A stretch of DNA of 64,000 nucleotides. It comes from Bhargavaea sp. CC-171006. Its GTDB lineage: Bacteria > Bacillota > Bacilli > Bacillales_A > Planococcaceae. Both the position numbers and the translations under genes were made by a program. The stretch spans positions 304,700 through 368,699 of the forward strand of contig NZ_QUZH01000023.1 of assembly GCF_009761675.1 (NCBI RefSeq). The letters are read 5' to 3'. This document shows, in pieces, positions 41,027-49,234 of the stretch. The notes below the pieces were generated by a model. That model did no database searches. It was not told where the DNA came from and worked only from the letters and a program-made list of their open reading frames with translations. How positions within the stretch are numbered: position 1 is the stretch's first letter; every line of letters begins with the position of its first letter.

Positions 41027-41722
41027 TCAAATAAAGTCGCCTTCCTTGAGACTGAGGAATTTGTGGTCGCCGATGATGATGTGGTCGAGGAGGTCGATGC
41101 CGACGATTTTTCCGGCTTCGGCAAGGCGTTTGGTGACTTCGATGTCTTCCGGGCTCGGGGCCGGGTTGCCGCTCGGGTGGTTGTGGGCGCAGATGATGGA
41201 GGCCGCGGAGCGCTTGACCGCTTCTCGGAATACTTCCCTAGGATGGACGATTGAGGAGTTCAAACTTCCTATAAAAATAGTCCGGCTGTGGAGTACTTCG
41301 TTTTTCACATTCAGGAACAAGACGACGAAGTGCTCCTGGTTCAGGTTCGACATATCGGGCATGAGATAGTCCGCTGCATCTTCCGGAGAGCGGATGACAT
41401 AGCGTTCCGTCGACTGTTTGCGGGTGAGGCGCTTGCCGAGTTCGACGGCGGCCAGCAGCTGCACCGCCTTTGCCTCTCCGATTCCTTTCACAGAAGTCAT
41501 CTCTTCAAGCGTCGCATGCTGCATGTCCTGGATCCGGTCAAAAAAGGCCAGAACCCGGTTGGAAAGCTGAAGCACCGATTCCTGCCTTGTGCCGCTCCGG
41601 AGCAGGATCGCGATCAGCTCCTGATTGGATAGGCTTTCGGCTCCCTGATGGATGAGCCGCTCCCTCGGCCTGTCTGCGATATGAAGCTCGCTGATCTTCG
41701 GCACATACAGATCCGTCGTCAA
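41027..41722 (-). CDS. radC: RadC family JAB/JAMM protein
   Basis: 231 residues. Helix-hairpin-helix about 60-95 (MTSVKGIGEAKAVQLLAAVE) and a JAMM metalloprotease-like domain about 105-231 with AHNHPSGNPAPSPED (HxHPSG...D). The DNA-repair name is historical; the function is not firmly known. Start is TTG 41722, overlapping the maf stop (CCTTGA), with GGGGG 7 bp upstream. Order maf-radC-mreB is conserved in Bacillus. Confidence 0.93.
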   Translation of the reverse strand: MTTDLYVPKISELHIADRPRERLIHQGAESLSNQELIAILLRSGTRQESVLQLSNRVLAFFDRIQDMQHATLEEMTSVKGIGEAKAVQLLAAVELGKRLTRKQSTERYVIRSPEDAADYLMPDMSNLNQEHFVVLFLNVKNEVLHSRTIFIGSLNSSIVHPREVFREAVKRSAASIICAHNHPSGNPAPSPEDIEVTKRLAEAGKIVGIDLLDHIIIGDHKFLSLKEGDFI

Positions 41723-42324
41723 GGCTCGTCCCCCTCTCCCCCGGCGATCACGCCAATCTCATCCAGCACCTCGAACACATCCGCGACCGGAAGCCCGACG
41801 ACAGCGTGGTAGTCTCCCCTGATCTCCTTCACGAACAGCGCGCCTCCGGACTGGATGCCGTAAGCGCCGGCCTTGTCCATCGGATCGCCGGAGTCGACGT
41901 ACCGGTCGATCATCCAACCGGGGACATCCCTGAACCCGACATCCGTCGTGACCGAGAAAGTGCGCTCCTGTTCTCCGTCCGTCACACAGACCCCTGTCGA
42001 GACGGAATGCGCCGTTCCGCAGAGCGATTCAAGAAACGCCTTGGCTTCTTCCCTGTCGGCCGGTTTCCCGTACACGTTCCCACCCTGATGCACGACCGTG
42101 TCCGCTCCGATCACGACGGATCCCTGTTCATGCTCCGCCACATCCATCGCCTTCAGCCTGGCAAGACGTTCTGCATAGTTCGCCGGATCCTCCCCCTGCC
42201 GGATCGGCGGCTCTTCCACTTGCGGCTTCCGGACGATGAACGGGATGCCTGTCACCCCCATCAGCTCACTTCTCCTCGGCGATCCGGATGCGAGGACCAC
42301 CTGCCGGTTCGTCTTGAATTCCAT
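41719..42324 (-). CDS. maf: Maf-family nucleoside triphosphate pyrophosphatase
   Basis: House-cleaning nucleotide pyrophosphatase, linked to septum inhibition in Bacillus. 201 residues with LASGSPRRSELM at about 11-22, VVIGADTVV at about 70-78 and DKAGAYGIQ at about 149-157. The active-site aspartate is in GADT. It overlaps radC by 4 bp. Confidence 0.95.
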   Translation of the reverse strand: MEFKTNRQVVLASGSPRRSELMGVTGIPFIVRKPQVEEPPIRQGEDPANYAERLARLKAMDVAEHEQGSVVIGADTVVHQGGNVYGKPADREEAKAFLESLCGTAHSVSTGVCVTDGEQERTFSVTTDVGFRDVPGWMIDRYVDSGDPMDKAGAYGIQSGGALFVKEIRGDYHAVVGLPVADVFEVLDEIGVIAGGEGDEP

Positions 42325-42417
42325 ATGCCATTCCCCCTAAACGGTTTGTTCCCATCATAGCCGAGGAGGGGGAATTAGAGAAATCTGCACTTTACAAAAT
42401 TGAACGCCGGAACTGGC

Positions 42418-43080
42418 TTAAAATTCGATTTTGAGGCAGTCAGCTGCCTCGGTATAATGGCTGACCAGATGCAGTCTCATGACGTCCGGATCTTCCGTGA
42501 TCCCTTGCACGGCGCCGACATTTTTCTTCCAGCCTTCAGGCAGGGCATCATCTTTCGTCTTATCATCAAAATTGAAATTTGCCGCTTCCTGGCCTGCCAA
42601 TAAAACAGGGAGTTTCCCGCTTGTTTCGGCAGGACAGGCCGCTGCGTCGATCGTGAACGGCTTGATGAATGTGTCCTTCACGACGGATGCACGGGCCTCA
42701 GAATCGGTCAGGTGGACCGATGACCAGAGGTAGAACTTGTCCTCCACGCGGACAATCGCCGCCTTGTCGAGCTGTGCCTGGGATGAGAGGAACCCGGTCG
42801 CCGCATCGTAGCTGGAGAACATGCCGTGCTGGATGGCGAAGAACATCGTCTTCCGGTTGCCTGTCGCCTCCTCGCCTTCCCCTTTTTTCGCTTCTTCCTT
42901 CGCCGGCTGCGCATCCGCCGGTACCGTCTCCCCGGATTTCGGCGTTTCCGCGCCTCCAGTACCACCGTCTTCCGACATGACGATGAACCCGAACAGCAGC
43001 ACGCCGCCGATCCCCATCAGGAAGCCGTGCATCATGGCCATCGCGATCGCCCCGCGAGAATACTTTTTCCGTAAACGCAT
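42418..43080 (-). CDS. Membrane protein with SPOR-like C-terminal domain (SpoIIB position)
   Basis: A 220-residue single-pass protein: basic cytoplasmic start (MRLRKKYSRG), a helix at about 13-35 (AMAMMHGFLMGIGGVLLFGF), an acidic/Ala linker (about 36-72) and a C-terminal domain (about 75-215). The stretch FFAIQHGMFSSYDAATGFLS and AAIVRVEDKFYLWSSV resemble a SPOR peptidoglycan-binding domain. In Bacillus subtilis spoIIB occupies this slot between comC and maf. I therefore suggest a SpoIIB-like septal protein, but similarity is weak. AAAAGGGGTGTTGTC precedes ATG 43080. Confidence 0.6.
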   Translation of the reverse strand: MRLRKKYSRGAIAMAMMHGFLMGIGGVLLFGFIVMSEDGGTGGAETPKSGETVPADAQPAKEEAKKGEGEEATGNRKTMFFAIQHGMFSSYDAATGFLSSQAQLDKAAIVRVEDKFYLWSSVHLTDSEARASVVKDTFIKPFTIDAAACPAETSGKLPVLLAGQEAANFNFDDKTKDDALPEGWKKNVGAVQGITEDPDVMRLHLVSHYTEAADCLKIEF

Positions 43081-43121
43081 GACAACACCCCTTTTAAGAG
43101 GAACGATACCAGCCGGACGAT

Positions 43122-43158
43122 AAAAAAGGACAAGACGGCTGTCGTCTTGTCCTAAAAA
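43122..43158 (-). terminator. Terminator of the pilus cluster after comC
   Basis: On the minus strand, near-perfect stem AGGACAAGACGACA / TGTCTTGTCCT-type palindrome (43127-43153) followed by TTTTTTA. Confidence 0.85.
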
Positions 43159-43167
43159 TATATCGAG

Positions 43168-43923
43168 TCAAACAAACAGGTTCAGATACCAGCCGACAAT
43201 CTCATTGCCGTATAGGTATGCGACCATCGCACCGAAAGCGATCGACGGGCCGAATGGAACCGGCGTCCGCCGTCCCTTGCCCTGCCGCTTCAGGATGATA
43301 AAACCGGCAACCGCCCCGACCAGAGATGCGATGAACAGCGACAGGAATGAATCCGTCAGTCCGAGCACGAGTCCGATCGGCACGTACAGCTTGATGTCTC
43401 CGCCGCCCATGCCGCCCTTTGACACGATGGCGATCAGTAGCAGCAGCGCCGGCATGACCAGCGCCGCTGCCGGTCCGCTCCACCACGGATCCGTCGGGAA
43501 GACGATCCTGAGCAGGAGAATCGGAATGCCGAGCGCAAGGAGAATCTTGTCGGGGATGAGCATATAGGCGATATCCGAGACGGTGATGATGACGAGAAGC
43601 GACAGGAACAGCAGTGCCACCACCAGTTCCCCGGAAAATCCGAACCGGAGATAAGCAAGCGCGAAGGCGATCCCGGTCAGGAGTTCCATCACCGGATACA
43701 CCCAGTGGATCTTCGAGCCGCATCCCCGGCACTTGCCCTTCAGAAAAACGAACGAGAAAAACGGAACCAGGTCCGCCGCCGTCAGCCGGCGCCCGCAACT
43801 CGGGCAGCTGGAAGGCGGACGGACGATCGACTGCTTTTCCGGGACCCTGAGGCCGACGACGTTGAAGAAAGAGCCGAACACGAGACCGTAAATAAAGAAG
43901 AACGATGCCCAAAGCCATATCAT
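43168..43923 (-). CDS. comC: Prepilin peptidase (A24 family), ComC/PilD
   Basis: Membrane aspartyl protease that cleaves and N-methylates prepilins. 251 residues with eight helices. The N-terminal methylase-associated domain has zinc cysteines CPSCGRR and CRGCGSK (about 41-71). Catalytic aspartates lie in ITVSDIAYMLIPD (about 117) and GGMGGGDIKLY (about 175, the GxGD motif). It sits at the end of the pilus cluster and probably serves both these pilins and competence pseudopilins. Confidence 0.95.
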   Translation of the reverse strand: MIWLWASFFFIYGLVFGSFFNVVGLRVPEKQSIVRPPSSCPSCGRRLTAADLVPFFSFVFLKGKCRGCGSKIHWVYPVMELLTGIAFALAYLRFGFSGELVVALLFLSLLVIITVSDIAYMLIPDKILLALGIPILLLRIVFPTDPWWSGPAAALVMPALLLLIAIVSKGGMGGGDIKLYVPIGLVLGLTDSFLSLFIASLVGAVAGFIILKRQGKGRRTPVPFGPSIAFGAMVAYLYGNEIVGWYLNLFV

Positions 43924-43926
43924 CGG

Positions 43927-44604
43927 TCAGTTCCCCTGTTCCGATTCGTCTTCGAACTTGAACGGATCTTCCTTCATTGAAGCCGGAGGTGCAGGAGCCT
44001 TCGGAGTCTCTTCTTTCAGGGATTCGAGGTCGTCACGATAGAACGACGAGAAGGTCAGCTCCATCTGGATCGGTTCGTCCTCTTCCGTTTCCTCCCGCTT
44101 TTCGGTCGGACCGGAGAAACTGATGGCATCTGTTACGGTGATTCGCTCGAGTTTTTCCACTTCCTCGATGAACGTGATGATGCCATCGTAGTCTTTGGAC
44201 GTGATCTGGACGGTCGTCAGAAGCTCATCGACGCTTTCCACACCTTCCGGCGGGTTTTCGATCAGCATCTCGCCCGTAGAAAATGAAACACCCTGGATTT
44301 CCGTACCGGAAACGACTTCAGCCTTGCCGACTTGCAGGAGGACGATTTCCTCGACCGGCAACACCGGCACTTTCCGCTGGAGCGGCTGGCTGCTGGCGGG
44401 CTCCGTGTATTCAACACCCGCTACCTGCTGCTGGAGCGTGGAAAGCACCTGGCGCTCCGTCTGCAACGACTGCTGTGCCTGAAGCCGTTCGTCACGTGCC
44501 GGGTTGAACAGCATGAAGTAGGAATACAGCAAAAGTGAAATAAAGAACAGAATAGAGGCGAACAGCAAAATCAATTCTTTCTTATCCAAGTTCAGCCGGC
44601 TCAC
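43927..44604 (-). CDS. pilO: Type IV pilus alignment protein PilO-like
   Basis: 225 residues: short cytoplasmic start, one helix (about 10-31, LILLFASILFFISLLLYSYF), coiled coil (about 38-65), then a ferredoxin-like periplasmic-type domain containing ITSKDYDGIITFIEEVEKLE, typical of PilO. The C-terminal tail is Pro/Glu-rich. It overlaps pilN by 4 bp. With PilM and PilN it should form the inner-membrane alignment complex. Confidence 0.85.
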   Translation of the reverse strand: MSRLNLDKKELILLFASILFFISLLLYSYFMLFNPARDERLQAQQSLQTERQVLSTLQQQVAGVEYTEPASSQPLQRKVPVLPVEEIVLLQVGKAEVVSGTEIQGVSFSTGEMLIENPPEGVESVDELLTTVQITSKDYDGIITFIEEVEKLERITVTDAISFSGPTEKREETEEDEPIQMELTFSSFYRDDLESLKEETPKAPAPPASMKEDPFKFEDESEQGN

Positions 44605-45419
44605 TGTCCATCTCCCCCTTCCGCCGTTCCGTCTTCAGGCTGCTCACCGGCCGGATCTGAACCGGTTTCCGTATTGGCATCGCTATCCTGTTCGACGTTT
44701 TGTTCAACATTCTGGTCGACGTTTTGCTCGACGTTCTGATTTACATCGACGTTCACATCGGTTTCTTCCTCTTCGGCAGGCGCTTCTTCTTCCTCGCCTT
44801 CCAACGGCTCTTCACCTACGGCTGTTCCTTCCGCATCGTCGCGGGTATCGACGAATTCGATCGTATACACAGCACGGTATCGAGGGACGAGCGTCTCGTC
44901 CGGATTAACCGGATTCCCTTCTTCGTGCTCCTCTTCCTCGAGCGGCTCCGCAGTCACTTCGGTCATCGCGGCGTTATCTATGATCTCCGCGGCTTTAAGA
45001 CGGGCTAGGTAATGGGCAGCCTGCTCGTAGCGGTCGAACTGGATTTCGAGTTCGGCCGTATGCGGGCCGGTGTAGGTGTAGTCCATGATGAAGCCGCGGA
45101 GCGGCAGATAAGAAACAAGCTGCCGCAGGAGCGGCGCGGTCGGATAACGGTAGCTTTCCGCCCAACCGACCGTTGCCTCGAGCTGCTGGCGTTCGGCCAT
45201 CGTGTCTGTGCCGGTCATGACGGAACGCAGCTCCTCTTGGCGGTTGCGGATCTGTTCGGACTGGGAATTGAGGCGGACCGCTTCATCTGCATTCCGATCC
45301 GCCATGATGAACAGCGTCAGCCAGAACAGGAGTGCCGCCGCAATAAAGGTGAGCGAGACGAGAAGGGCCTTCGAGGCCCCTCTTTCCCGCTCCGGCAATA
45401 AGTTGATATCGACGAGCAA
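44601..45419 (-). CDS. pilN: Type IV pilus assembly protein PilN-like with acidic repeat tail
   Basis: 272 residues. Start LVDINLLPERER carries the INLLP motif that binds PilM. A helix follows (about 19-40) and a ferredoxin-like domain (to about 150). From about 175 the protein is very acidic, with EEEEEAPAEEEE and repeats NQNVEQNVDQNVEQNVEQ, unusual for PilN. Start TTG 45419 has GAGGTG 6 bp upstream, inside the pilM stop region. Confidence 0.88.
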   Translation of the reverse strand: MLVDINLLPERERGASKALLVSLTFIAAALLFWLTLFIMADRNADEAVRLNSQSEQIRNRQEELRSVMTGTDTMAERQQLEATVGWAESYRYPTAPLLRQLVSYLPLRGFIMDYTYTGPHTAELEIQFDRYEQAAHYLARLKAAEIIDNAAMTEVTAEPLEEEEHEEGNPVNPDETLVPRYRAVYTIEFVDTRDDAEGTAVGEEPLEGEEEEAPAEEEETDVNVDVNQNVEQNVDQNVEQNVEQDSDANTETGSDPAGEQPEDGTAEGGDGQ

Positions 45420-45422
45420 TCG

Positions 45423-46343
45423 TTACACCTCTTTCAATGCCAGGCCGATCACCCGGTCGAATCTTGCCGGCCATTCCCACCCGGCAGCATCTACAGCCGG
45501 TTCTTTCAGGACATGCCCGGTTTCCTGGCCCATCTGTTCGCGGAAGAGCCGGTTCAGTTCCTCGGCCCCTTCGTATTCACCCGCAATGAAGAGGCAGTCG
45601 ATTGTCTCGTTGCCGTCCATCATATTGAATGTGTAGAAATTGATGATTTTTGAAATCTCCCGGTATGCGGCATCCGGCGAACGGTCCTCATCTTCCCCAA
45701 AATCAATCGGCCGCATGAACAGCGGTTGGTGATTGTGGAAGATCGAGACGGTGAGGTTGCCGTCATGGAAATCAGCGACCAGGACGTTCCGTTTTTCTTC
45801 CAGTCCATGCTGAAGATAAGCAAGGCGGTACAAGGCAAGCGGGGCGATGTCACACTCCACGGGCTTCAGCTTCGCACCGTCCAGCGCACGCTCATATTGC
45901 CGGATCACGCTTTCCTTAGTGGCAATGATGAGCGACTCCCGCTCTTCCCCTTCACCGGTATACGGAACGACATCGAACAGCGGATCGTCGAACGGCAAAT
46001 AAAGAGAAGAGCCGATCTCAATGAAGAAGTAGCCTTTCAGCTCATCTTCAGGGACATCGGCCGGAGTTTGCACTTTTCGGATCATGACATAATTATCGGG
46101 CGCGAGGAACCGGACACGCCTGCGTCCGATCCCCCACTGCCCGACCGCCCCCTCCACCGCCGCAGCAAGCGCCGCCGGATCGGCGACCTGGCCGCCATCG
46201 ACACTACCCGACGGCAGCAGCACCTCACCGACCCGCTCAAGCACGAGCGGATTGGCGGACCGTAGCTCTGCATAACGGATCGCGTCGGATTCAATCGTCA
46301 CCGACACGATGCGCTGACGGCGTTTGAAAAGAGATGGGGACAT
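45423..46343 (-). CDS. pilM: Type IV pilus assembly protein PilM-like
   Basis: 306-residue actin-like cytoplasmic protein (SHS2/FtsA fold) that binds the PilN N-terminus. Features: IVSVTIESDAIRYAEL at the start, KVQTPADVPEDELKGYFFIE, and VLVADFHDGNLTVSIF as a phosphate-binding-like loop. It lies 3 bp before pilN in the usual order M-N-O. Confidence 0.88.
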   Translation of the reverse strand: MSPSLFKRRQRIVSVTIESDAIRYAELRSANPLVLERVGEVLLPSGSVDGGQVADPAALAAAVEGAVGQWGIGRRRVRFLAPDNYVMIRKVQTPADVPEDELKGYFFIEIGSSLYLPFDDPLFDVVPYTGEGEERESLIIATKESVIRQYERALDGAKLKPVECDIAPLALYRLAYLQHGLEEKRNVLVADFHDGNLTVSIFHNHQPLFMRPIDFGEDEDRSPDAAYREISKIINFYTFNMMDGNETIDCLFIAGEYEGAEELNRLFREQMGQETGHVLKEPAVDAAGWEWPARFDRVIGLALKEV

Positions 46344-46363
46344 GGTGTCAGCTCCTTAACGTA

Positions 46364-46831
46364 TTATGTTGTTGGCTTAGGAATAGTCTTGTTCCCATCT
46401 TCACTACCTTTTTGTTTATCATTATTTATATCATCTACGGTAGCGTTACTAAAAATGACGTTTTTTGTTCCAGAGAAAGCTGTAACAGTTACTGTAATTG
46501 TATCTTTACCACCCTTGCCATCCTTTTTGACAATTTTATCACTGTCTGTTCCCGCTGGAATTTTACCTGGACTCTCTAAAAAGCCGTTAGATGTTAATTC
46601 AGGAATAGAAACAGATGTAGCGCTAGGATTTTCTGTGAAATACAAATTAGCTGCACTCAAAACGTTGACTGCATCCGATTTCACAGCACTATAACGACTA
46701 TTTTCAATAATGTTACCAATTGCGGGAACAGCAATTGCCGCAATGATTGCCAAGATAACAATTACCGCCAAAAGCTCAATCAGCGTGAGCCCTTTTTCCT
46801 CTTTCAGCTTCTTTTGAACAAATTTCAACAT
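46364..46831 (-). CDS. Type IV pilin (candidate major pilin)
   Basis: 155 residues. Class III prepilin start: basic leader KKLKEEKG, cleavage before LTLIELLAVIVILAIIAAIA with Glu5 present, then a soluble head of about 110 residues (SRYSAVKSDAVNVLSAANLY). It has its own ribosome-binding site AGGAGG, a 127-bp upstream gap with a TATAAT, and is AT-richer than neighbours. All this fits a separately expressed major pilin. Confidence 0.9.
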   Translation of the reverse strand: MLKFVQKKLKEEKGLTLIELLAVIVILAIIAAIAVPAIGNIIENSRYSAVKSDAVNVLSAANLYFTENPSATSVSIPELTSNGFLESPGKIPAGTDSDKIVKKDGKGGKDTITVTVTAFSGTKNVIFSNATVDDINNDKQKGSEDGNKTIPKPTT

Positions 46832-46870
46832 AAGTCTTTCCTCCTAATACTTTATGATTATTTCAAATCT

Positions 46871-46882
46871 ATTATATGATAG
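46871..46882 (-). promoter_or_regulatory. Candidate promoter of the pilin gene
   Basis: Minus-strand perfect TATAAT (46876-46871) about 40 bp before the pilin start. No convincing -35 at 16-18 bp. Confidence 0.5.
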
Positions 46883-46958
46883 CTTGATAGATTTAGCTAG
46901 GTGTTCATATAATTTTCTTTTCTACACAATTCGACCAAAAACAACTATGTTTACCTTC

Positions 46959-48164
46959 TTATCCCACTTGCTCATACATACTAAACATCGGAATCATGAT
47001 TGCCATGACAATTGTGCCGACAATGACCGCCAAAAAGATCATCATGAGTGGTTCGATCAGTGCCTTCATCCGCTCTGTTGCCGTTTCTACTTCTTTCTCA
47101 TAGAATTCGGCGACTTTGACGAGCATTTTGTCGAGGGCACCGGTCTGTTCGCCGATGGAGATCATATGAGGGATCAGTGGCGGGAACGCCCAATGGTCTT
47201 TCATTGGTGCTGCGATGGAGTTCCCCTGCTGAAGGGAATTCCGAGATTCCCTCATGACTTTTGCAATCACGGCATTGTCGACGATCCGTTCGGTGATGGT
47301 CATCGCCTGCAGGATTGGGACGGAACTCGTGAACAGCGAGCTAAGCGTGCGGGTCATCGTCGAAAGCACCGATTTCTTCATCAGATCTCCAATTAGCGGC
47401 ATCCGGAGGAGGAACGAATCGATCATGTACTTGCCTTGCTTAGTCCGGTTCATCACGTAGATTCCGATGACGACCAGAAGAACCAGTCCGACCAGCACAT
47501 ACCAATACTTCTGCATGAATTCGCTTGCCCCAAGGACGAACAAGGTGATTGCCGGAAGTTCTGCATCCAAGCTCTCGAACATCTCGACGAACATCGGGAC
47601 GATCGAAGTAAGCAGGAAGATGACGACACCGAATGCCAGCACCAGGACGACGACCGGATACACCATCGCCGAGACGACCTTCTGCCGGGTCGCATAAGAT
47701 TTCTCGTAGTGGACCGCCAGGCGATCAAGCGAGTCGTCGATCGTTCCGGAAGCTTCGCCCGCTGCAATCATATTGAGCGTGAGCGGCTCAAACACTTTCG
47801 GGTGCTTGGCCATGGCATCACTGAGCGAGCCCCCGCCGCGCAGGTCATCCCCGATTTCAGATAGGATCTTCCGAAATGGCTTCGAGTCGACCTGCTGGGA
47901 GAGGATCGTGATCGCTTCTACGATCGTCACCCCGGCGCGCAGCAATGTTGAAAACTGCTGGAGGAACATAATCAGCTGCGGCCGTTTTACCGGACTGCCG
48001 ATTGAGATTTCCTTGGTCAGGGTAGTCTCGGGCATTTCAATGATGTTGAGCACGCGGATCCCCTGGTCACGGAGCTTCAGCACGGCTTCCCGGCGATTAT
48101 CCGCCTGGACCGTCCCTTTCCTTACGCGTTTCCGGTCCCTGCCGTCATATTGATAGCGCGGCAT
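46959..48164 (-). CDS. pilC: Type IV pilus inner-membrane platform protein PilC
   Basis: 401 residues with two T2SSF domains (about 65-190 and 270-393) and three helices. Motifs: FLQQFSTLLRAGVTIVEAIT and LSSLFTSSVPILQAMTITER. It is the platform through which PilB and PilT act. The start codon overlaps the pilT stop (TGATG). Confidence 0.95.
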   Translation of the reverse strand: MPRYQYDGRDRKRVRKGTVQADNRREAVLKLRDQGIRVLNIIEMPETTLTKEISIGSPVKRPQLIMFLQQFSTLLRAGVTIVEAITILSQQVDSKPFRKILSEIGDDLRGGGSLSDAMAKHPKVFEPLTLNMIAAGEASGTIDDSLDRLAVHYEKSYATRQKVVSAMVYPVVVLVLAFGVVIFLLTSIVPMFVEMFESLDAELPAITLFVLGASEFMQKYWYVLVGLVLLVVIGIYVMNRTKQGKYMIDSFLLRMPLIGDLMKKSVLSTMTRTLSSLFTSSVPILQAMTITERIVDNAVIAKVMRESRNSLQQGNSIAAPMKDHWAFPPLIPHMISIGEQTGALDKMLVKVAEFYEKEVETATERMKALIEPLMMIFLAVIVGTIVMAIMIPMFSMYEQVG

Positions 48165-49222
48165 CAGTGTTCCTCGCTTTCCAGATAGCCTTTGACGGTT
48201 TCACGGTCTAAGGCTCCGCTGTCGACAAGTGCCTGGACGGAAGTGGACATCGTATGCATGCCGGCTGCCCGGTTCGTCTGGATGACGCTCGGGATCTGGT
48301 GAATCTTCTCCGTCCGGATGAGGTTGCCGATTGCAGGGTTATTGATCATGATTTCGGTTGCCGCGCGGCGTCCCTTGCCGTCCTTTGTCTTGAACAGGCG
48401 CTGTGAAATGACCGCCTTCAGGACACCCGCCAACTGGATCCGGATCTGGGTCTGCTGGGAGGACGGGAACACGTCGATAATCCGGTCAATCGTCGATGCC
48501 GCGCTCCAGGTGTGGAGCGTACCGAAGACGAGGTGGCCGGTTTCCGCCGCTGTGATGGCGATTGAAATCGTCTCAAGATCCCGCATTTCCCCGACGAGGA
48601 TTACGTCCGGGTCCTGACGCAGAGCGGCGCGCAAACCGTCCGCGAACGAATCGGTGTCGAACCCGACTTCCCGCTGGTCGATGATCGATGTGCCATGGTT
48701 ATGGACGAATTCAATCGGGTCTTCCAGTGTGATAATGTGCTTCCGCATCTTTTCATTGATGTGCCGGATCATGGCCGCAAGCGTCGTCGATTTCCCGGAT
48801 CCGGTGGGGCCGGTCACGAGGATCAGGCCCTGCGGCGTTTCCGAAAGTTCCTTCAGAACTTCAGGCATGCCCAGGTCCTCGACGCTCATGATCTTGGTCG
48901 GAATCGTCCGGAATGCGAGTGAAACCGAACCGCGTTGGCGGTAGGCGTTCACCCGGAACCGGGAAATCCCGTGAACCGCGTAGGAAAAGTCAAGCTGCCC
49001 CTTTTCGAGAAAATCTTCATATAGCGTCTCGGGGATGACCGTCTTCGCGATGTCTTCTGTGAACTGCGGCTTGTTGATTTCCTTGCCGTACCGCTTGAGA
49101 TCTCCGTGGACACGGAAAATCGGAGGCACACCCACCGAGAAATGGATGTCCGAGGCACTGTAGTTGAATGCTGCCGTCAAGATCGTGTCGATTGTTTCTT
49201 TCATGCTGGTTAGTTCGTTCAT
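48164..49222 (-). CDS. pilT: Type IV pilus retraction ATPase PilT
   Basis: 352-residue hexameric ATPase that depolymerises pili (twitching). Start region ASDIHFSVGVPPIFRVHGDL; Walker A VTGPTGSGKSTT at about 133-144; Asp box and Walker B DVILVGEMRDLETI at about 203-216; His box HLVFGTLHTWSA; and the PilT-type C-terminal region NNPAIGNLIRTEKIHQIPSV. ATG 49222 gives better spacing to GGCGGG than 49225. PilT is absent from ComG competence systems, so this is a retractile pilus. Confidence 0.95.
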   Translation of the reverse strand: MNELTSMKETIDTILTAAFNYSASDIHFSVGVPPIFRVHGDLKRYGKEINKPQFTEDIAKTVIPETLYEDFLEKGQLDFSYAVHGISRFRVNAYRQRGSVSLAFRTIPTKIMSVEDLGMPEVLKELSETPQGLILVTGPTGSGKSTTLAAMIRHINEKMRKHIITLEDPIEFVHNHGTSIIDQREVGFDTDSFADGLRAALRQDPDVILVGEMRDLETISIAITAAETGHLVFGTLHTWSAASTIDRIIDVFPSSQQTQIRIQLAGVLKAVISQRLFKTKDGKGRRAATEIMINNPAIGNLIRTEKIHQIPSVIQTNRAAGMHTMSTSVQALVDSGALDRETVKGYLESEEH

Positions 49223-49234
49223 CATTCATCCCGC

